DNA of 9,937 nt from an uncultured Collinsella sp. (GTDB lineage: Bacteria > Actinomycetota > Coriobacteriia > Coriobacteriales > Coriobacteriaceae), in contig CALJNY010000224.1 of the NCBI GenBank assembly GCA_937981515.1, positions 1 through 9,937 on the forward strand, in the 5' to 3' direction. A program made the translations under genes and the position numbers. Of the stretch, positions 7,430 through 9,937 are shown piece after piece. How positions within the stretch are numbered: position 1 is the first letter of the stretch; every line of letters starts with the position of its first letter. The notes under the pieces were generated by a model, which was not told the DNA's origin, did not search any database, and saw only the letters and a program-made list of their open reading frames with translations.

Positions 7430-7560
7430 CCGACGCTGCAAACGCCCCTAAGCGGCAATCTGACGTTCAATCGTCGGTCGCGTACCAAAGTACGCTTCCC
7501 TCCTCTTTCACGTCACCTTGCTCGCTTAGAGACGTTTTCGCTGTTGGTGACGGTAATGCG
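7430..7560. repeat. Intergenic block of nested inverted repeats
   Basis: At least four inverted pairs are visible: CCGACG (7430-7435) with CGTCGG (7472-7477); AAACGCCCCTAAGCG (7440-7454) with CGCTTAGAGACGTTT (7523-7537); GCGTAC (7480-7485) with GTACGC (7490-7495) around CAAA; and CGTCACC (7511-7517) with GGTGACG (7546-7552). The long pair has two C-A mismatches in a plus-strand RNA, which become G-U pairs in a minus-strand RNA. No plausible gene of normal size is present. This may be a dispersed genomic element or a degraded structured RNA; I cannot tell which from one copy. Confidence 0.5.
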
Positions 7561-7574
7561 GCGTTTCTATTGTT

Positions 7575-7630
7575 TAGTTGTTGGGGACGTTCTTAAACGA
7601 CTAGTCAAACAAGAACGTCCCTAATGACTA
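7575..7630. repeat. 56-bp REP-like palindrome with GACTAGTC core
   Basis: Positions 7575-7594 pair with 7611-7630 over 20 bp: a perfect 11-bp inner part GGGACGTTCTT/AAGAACGTCCC and an outer part with three G-T pairs. The centre is the self-complementary octamer GACTAGTC (7599-7606), placed exactly on the axis and flanked on both sides by AAAC. The size and intergenic position suit a REP/BIME-type element spread by a RAYT transposase. No transposase is in the window, so the assignment rests on form alone. Confidence 0.6.
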
Positions 7631-7644
7631 CCTGTGTCACATTC

Positions 7645-7683
7645 AAGCGGCATTCTGTTTTTCGGAATGCCGCTTTCGTTTTT
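7645..7683 (+). terminator. Intrinsic terminator between ileS and lspA
   Basis: AAGCGGCATTC (7645-7655) and its complement (7665-7675) form a perfect 11-bp stem with a 9-base loop, followed by TCGTTTTT. There is no matching T-run on the minus strand, so it acts on plus-strand transcripts. If it ends the ileS message, that message has a 3' untranslated region of about 285 bases that carries all the upstream palindromes. Confidence 0.85.
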
Positions 7684-7737
7684 AGCTGGTTATTTCGCTT
7701 GCGTTGGTGGATATGTCGTGCGCTCTGCGTGTGGCAA

Positions 7738-7745
7738 TATAAGAT
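7738..7745 (+). promoter_or_regulatory. Possible -10 element of the lspA operon promoter
   Basis: TATAAGAT (7738-7745) lies after the upstream terminator and about 68 bases before the lspA ATG, where a promoter is required. No good -35 box is visible at the right spacing. The remainder of 7684-7812 shows nothing else recognisable. Confidence 0.3.
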
Positions 7746-7812
7746 GGTTAATTGCGTTAAACGGATTTCGAGTTCTTGAGGGTTGGGGATTTCTTTGGGT
7801 CGTGCTGGGGAT

Positions 7813-8394
7813 ATGACGCCGCCTTTGCGTTGGCGGTTGGGTGTTGCTGGTGGGGTAGCGCTCGTTGTGCTGCTTGTCGACCAGCTGACCAAGCTTGCGG
7901 TTCGTGCCGTGGGCGATGCTCTGCATGTGACTGTTATCCCCGGTGTCATCGACTTTATGTTTGTCCGCAATATCGGCGCTGCCTTTAGTATGGGTGAGGG
8001 GCATGGCATCGCGTTTGCCGTGCTGGCGTTGGCGGTCATTATAGCTATTGCCGTGTACCTCGTTCGTGCACCCCAGCTCGCCCATCTTGAGGTTGTGGGC
8101 ATGGCGATGGTTGCGGGCGGTGCTATCGGCAACGCTATCGATCGTTTGGCCTTTGGCTTCGTGACCGATTTTATTGCAACCACCTTCATCGACTTCCCCG
8201 TCTTCAATGTGGCCGATATCGGCATTACCTTGGGCGTCGTGCTCGCCCTCTTCGGCTACATGTTCTTGAGTCCCGCGGCCCGTGAGGTCGATGCGACCGC
8301 CGAGCTTAACGCCCGTGACGAGGCCCGCGCTAAGCGCAAGGCCCAGCAACGCGGGGAGCGTGCCCGCAAGATTCGCGAAAGGAACGAGCGCTAA
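7813..8394 (+). CDS. lspA: Lipoprotein signal peptidase (signal peptidase II)
   Basis: Membrane aspartyl peptidase that removes the signal peptide of diacylglyceryl-modified prolipoproteins. 193 residues with four membrane segments (about 11-28, 65-84, 93-111 and 136-154). Family motifs: VDQLTKLAV (22-30), VRNIGAAFS (51-59), GNAIDRL (106-112) with catalytic Asp110, and FNVADIGI (131-138) with catalytic Asp135. A charged, Arg/Glu-rich cytoplasmic tail (about 156-193) extends past the usual end of the enzyme. The start is uncertain. ATG 7813 gives a normal N-terminus but its nearest G-rich stretch is only two bases away. TTG 7795, six codons earlier, has GGGGA five bases upstream and may be the true start. 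The stop overlaps the next start (TAATG), so the two genes are translated together. Confidence 0.95.
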   Translation: MTPPLRWRLGVAGGVALVVLLVDQLTKLAVRAVGDALHVTVIPGVIDFMFVRNIGAAFSMGEGHGIAFAVLALAVIIAIAVYLVRAPQLAHLEVVGMAMVAGGAIGNAIDRLAFGFVTDFIATTFIDFPVFNVADIGITLGVVLALFGYMFLSPAAREVDATAELNARDEARAKRKAQQRGERARKIRERNER

Positions 8395-9407
8395 TGGCCG
8401 ACATCCATATTCTTGTTGCCGACGATGCCGCTGGTCAGCGTCTTGACGCTTATCTGGGCGCCAATGACGGCTGTCCTACGCGTTCTGCCTGCGCGCATCT
8501 GATCGAGGGGGGCGCTGTTGCCGTCAATGGCGAGACCTGCCTGTCCAAAAAGTACGCCGTGCGAGCCGGCGATCGTATTTCGGTCGATTTGCCCGAGCCG
8601 CACGATCCCACCGATGTGATTCCCGAGGCCATCCCGCTCGACATTCGCTATGAGGACGATTATCTCATTGTGCTCTCCAAGCAGCGCGGCCTGGTGTGCC
8701 ATCCCGCGCATGGTCATGAGAGCGGTACGCTCGCGAATGCCCTGGTCTATCACTGCGGTATCGACCATCTGGGCACCGTGCAGGGCGAGGACCGCCCCGG
8801 TATCGTGCATCGTTTGGATCGCGATACCTCGGGTCTTATGCTTGCGGCCAAGGACGACGACACCCAGCGCGCGCTCCAAAATCTTATCCGTACGCGCACG
8901 CTCGACCGCCGCTACATTACGCTCGTTCACGGTCATATCGCTATGGATGAGGGCACCATCAACACCGGCATTGCCCGATCGACGCGTGACCGTGTCAAGA
9001 TGGCGGTTTCGGACGATCCTTTCGCGCGCCAGGCCATTACGACCTTTAAGGTTCTCGAGCGCTTCGATTCCACGCGTTTTGACGACGGTTATACGCTCGT
9101 CGAGTGCCACCTGTTTACGGGCCGCACACATCAGATTCGCGTGCATATGCGCCATATCAACCACGCCTGTGTGGGTGATCCACTCTACGGCAAGTGCGAT
9201 GCACGCGCCGATCAGGGGCTGACCAGGCAATTCCTTCATTCCTGGCGCGTCGCGTTCGACCATCCCGTGACGGGGGAGCGCATTGAGTGCCGCGACGAGT
9301 TGCCGTGGGACCTTGCGGCGGTTCTGGATGATTTGGCCCCGCATTCGCTCGGCCGCACCGCTGCCGGCGACGAAATCGTCCCGCAGCTCGGTCTTCTCGA
9401 ATCCTAA
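8394..9407 (+). CDS. RluA/RluD-family pseudouridine synthase
   Basis: Isomerises uridine to pseudouridine in RNA, probably in large-subunit rRNA. 337 residues: an N-terminal S4 RNA-binding domain (about 15-65), then the catalytic domain with HRLDRDTSGLML (139-150), in which Asp142 is the catalytic residue, and the later conserved GRTHQIRVHM and VGDPLYG. The ATG at 8394 overlaps the lspA stop by one base, and AAGGA (8379-8383) lies ten bases upstream within lspA. The lspA then RluD-like order is the same as lspA-ylyB in Bacillus and is widely conserved. Which rRNA site it modifies cannot be read from the sequence, so no symbol is given. A tail of about 25 residues after the conserved fold looks non-catalytic. 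Confidence 0.95.
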   Translation: MADIHILVADDAAGQRLDAYLGANDGCPTRSACAHLIEGGAVAVNGETCLSKKYAVRAGDRISVDLPEPHDPTDVIPEAIPLDIRYEDDYLIVLSKQRGLVCHPAHGHESGTLANALVYHCGIDHLGTVQGEDRPGIVHRLDRDTSGLMLAAKDDDTQRALQNLIRTRTLDRRYITLVHGHIAMDEGTINTGIARSTRDRVKMAVSDDPFARQAITTFKVLERFDSTRFDDGYTLVECHLFTGRTHQIRVHMRHINHACVGDPLYGKCDARADQGLTRQFLHSWRVAFDHPVTGERIECRDELPWDLAAVLDDLAPHSLGRTAAGDEIVPQLGLLES

Positions 9408-9425
9408 CCAGTATTAGGTGGTTTC

Positions 9426-9455
9426 TTGAACTCGGTTAGCCTGCGGTAAGATATA
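9426..9455 (+). promoter_or_regulatory. Probable promoter of the glycosyltransferase gene
   Basis: TTGAAC (9426-9431) is followed after 15 bases by TAAGAT (9447-9452), or after 18 bases by GATATA (9450-9455). Either gives a transcript start about 25-30 bases before the ATG. The same TTGAAC box occurs in the proposed adenosyltransferase promoter. This separates the gene from the lspA operon at least in part, since no strong terminator lies between them. Confidence 0.45.
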
Positions 9456-9489
9456 CGGTTGTTTACGTAACGCGTTCCTGGGAGCCTGC

Positions 9490-9937
9490 ATGCTCGCCTT
9501 TTTACAAACTAACACGCCCATCGTGATCTTCAACCAGATTGTCGTCACGTTGCTCACGGTCTGCTTCCTCTACCAGGTGGTCTTTTTTGTCATCGGCGCT
9601 CTTCGGGGCGAGGTCGCACCTCCCAAGGCCAAAAAACTCCACCGGTATGCCTTCTTTATCGCGGCGCATAACGAGGAGGCCGTTATCGCCAATCTTGTTC
9701 GCTCCATCAAGGACCAGGATTATCCGTCCGAGCTCATCGAGGTCTTTGTGGTCGCCGATGCCTGTACCGATAACACGGCACAGCTCGCGCGCGAGGCCGG
9801 TGCCATTGTTTACGAGCGCAACGACCTGGCCCGCAAGGGCAAGAGCTGGGTCATGGACTATGGTTTCGATCGCATTCTCAACGAGTATCCCGACACGTTT
9901 GAGGGCTACTTTATCTTCGATGCAGACAATGTTATCT
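9490..9937 (+). CDS. Membrane-associated GT2 family glycosyltransferase, C-terminus cut off by window edge
   Basis: 149 residues are visible. An N-terminal membrane segment (about 10-38) anchors the protein. The GT-A fold then starts with YAFFIAAHNEEAVI (53-66), the nucleotide-sugar-binding VVADACTDNT (87-96) with Asp90 and Asp94, and the FDADN motif (143-147) in which Asp144 and Asp146 form the metal-binding DxD. This arrangement fits processive or polyprenyl-dependent cell-surface sugar transferases, but donor and product cannot be read from this part. The ATG at 9490 has GGGAG (9480-9484) five bases upstream. The window ends before the rest of the catalytic domain and any C-terminal membrane segments. 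Confidence 0.88.
   Translation, partial: MLAFLQTNTPIVIFNQIVVTLLTVCFLYQVVFFVIGALRGEVAPPKAKKLHRYAFFIAAHNEEAVIANLVRSIKDQDYPSELIEVFVVADACTDNTAQLAREAGAIVYERNDLARKGKSWVMDYGFDRILNEYPDTFEGYFIFDADNVI

Noticed and set aside
7634..7816. A 60-codon plus-strand frame upstream of lspA
   Set aside because: It starts inside the intrinsic terminator region, has no ribosome site and overlaps the lspA leader and start; a chance frame.
8391..9344. A 317-codon minus-strand frame opposite the pseudouridine synthase
   Set aside because: The forward gene has the full HRLDRDTSG and GRTHQIRVHM motifs, so the reverse frame is a codon-bias shadow.
9406..9424. Hairpin AACCA/TGGTT after the pseudouridine synthase as a terminator
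   Set aside because: Only five A/T-containing pairs and a short mixed T-run; too weak to call.

Overview
The window reads as ordinary chromosomal housekeeping DNA from a high-GC Gram-positive bacterium. The combination of an actinobacterial style of codon use, an FtsH with an FVGRG pore loop, a short bacterial-type IleS under a transcriptional T-box, and repeat-filled gaps suggests Coriobacteriia, most likely Collinsella or a close relative. This placement is inferred from the style of the proteins and not from a database search.

Layout: (1) 1-379, minus strand, is the N-terminal part of a CobO/BtuR-type corrinoid adenosyltransferase that runs off the left edge. It is divergent from (2) ftsH (472-2364), the membrane AAA+ zinc protease, which ends at a strong intrinsic terminator. 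(3) A DUF523 protein (2440-2892) related to the thiouracil desulfidase family follows. It converges, across two separate terminators, on (4) an iron/zinc alcohol dehydrogenase of the glycerol dehydrogenase-like group (3023-4111, minus). (5) 4250-4554 is a complete isoleucine T-box leader: Stem I with an ATC specifier, an antiterminator whose bulge carries TGGT, and a competing intrinsic terminator. It controls (6) ileS (4598-7399). (7) 7400-7812 is a 413-base gap made mostly of inverted repeats: a perfect 15-bp hairpin holding the ileS stop codon, a folded block, a 56-bp REP-like palindrome and then an intrinsic terminator. (8) lspA (7813-8394) and an RluA/RluD-family pseudouridine synthase (8394-9407) overlap as TAATG and form an operon. 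(9) A membrane-linked GT2 glycosyltransferase starts at 9490 behind its own promoter and runs off the right edge.

The genes do not form one pathway. The common themes are envelope protein quality control and processing (FtsH, LspA, probably the glycosyltransferase) and translation (IleS, the rRNA pseudouridine synthase). I see no phage, CRISPR, toxin-antitoxin or defence system. The most informative non-coding parts are the T-box switch, whose two alternative folds can be read base by base, and the repeat cluster after ileS.
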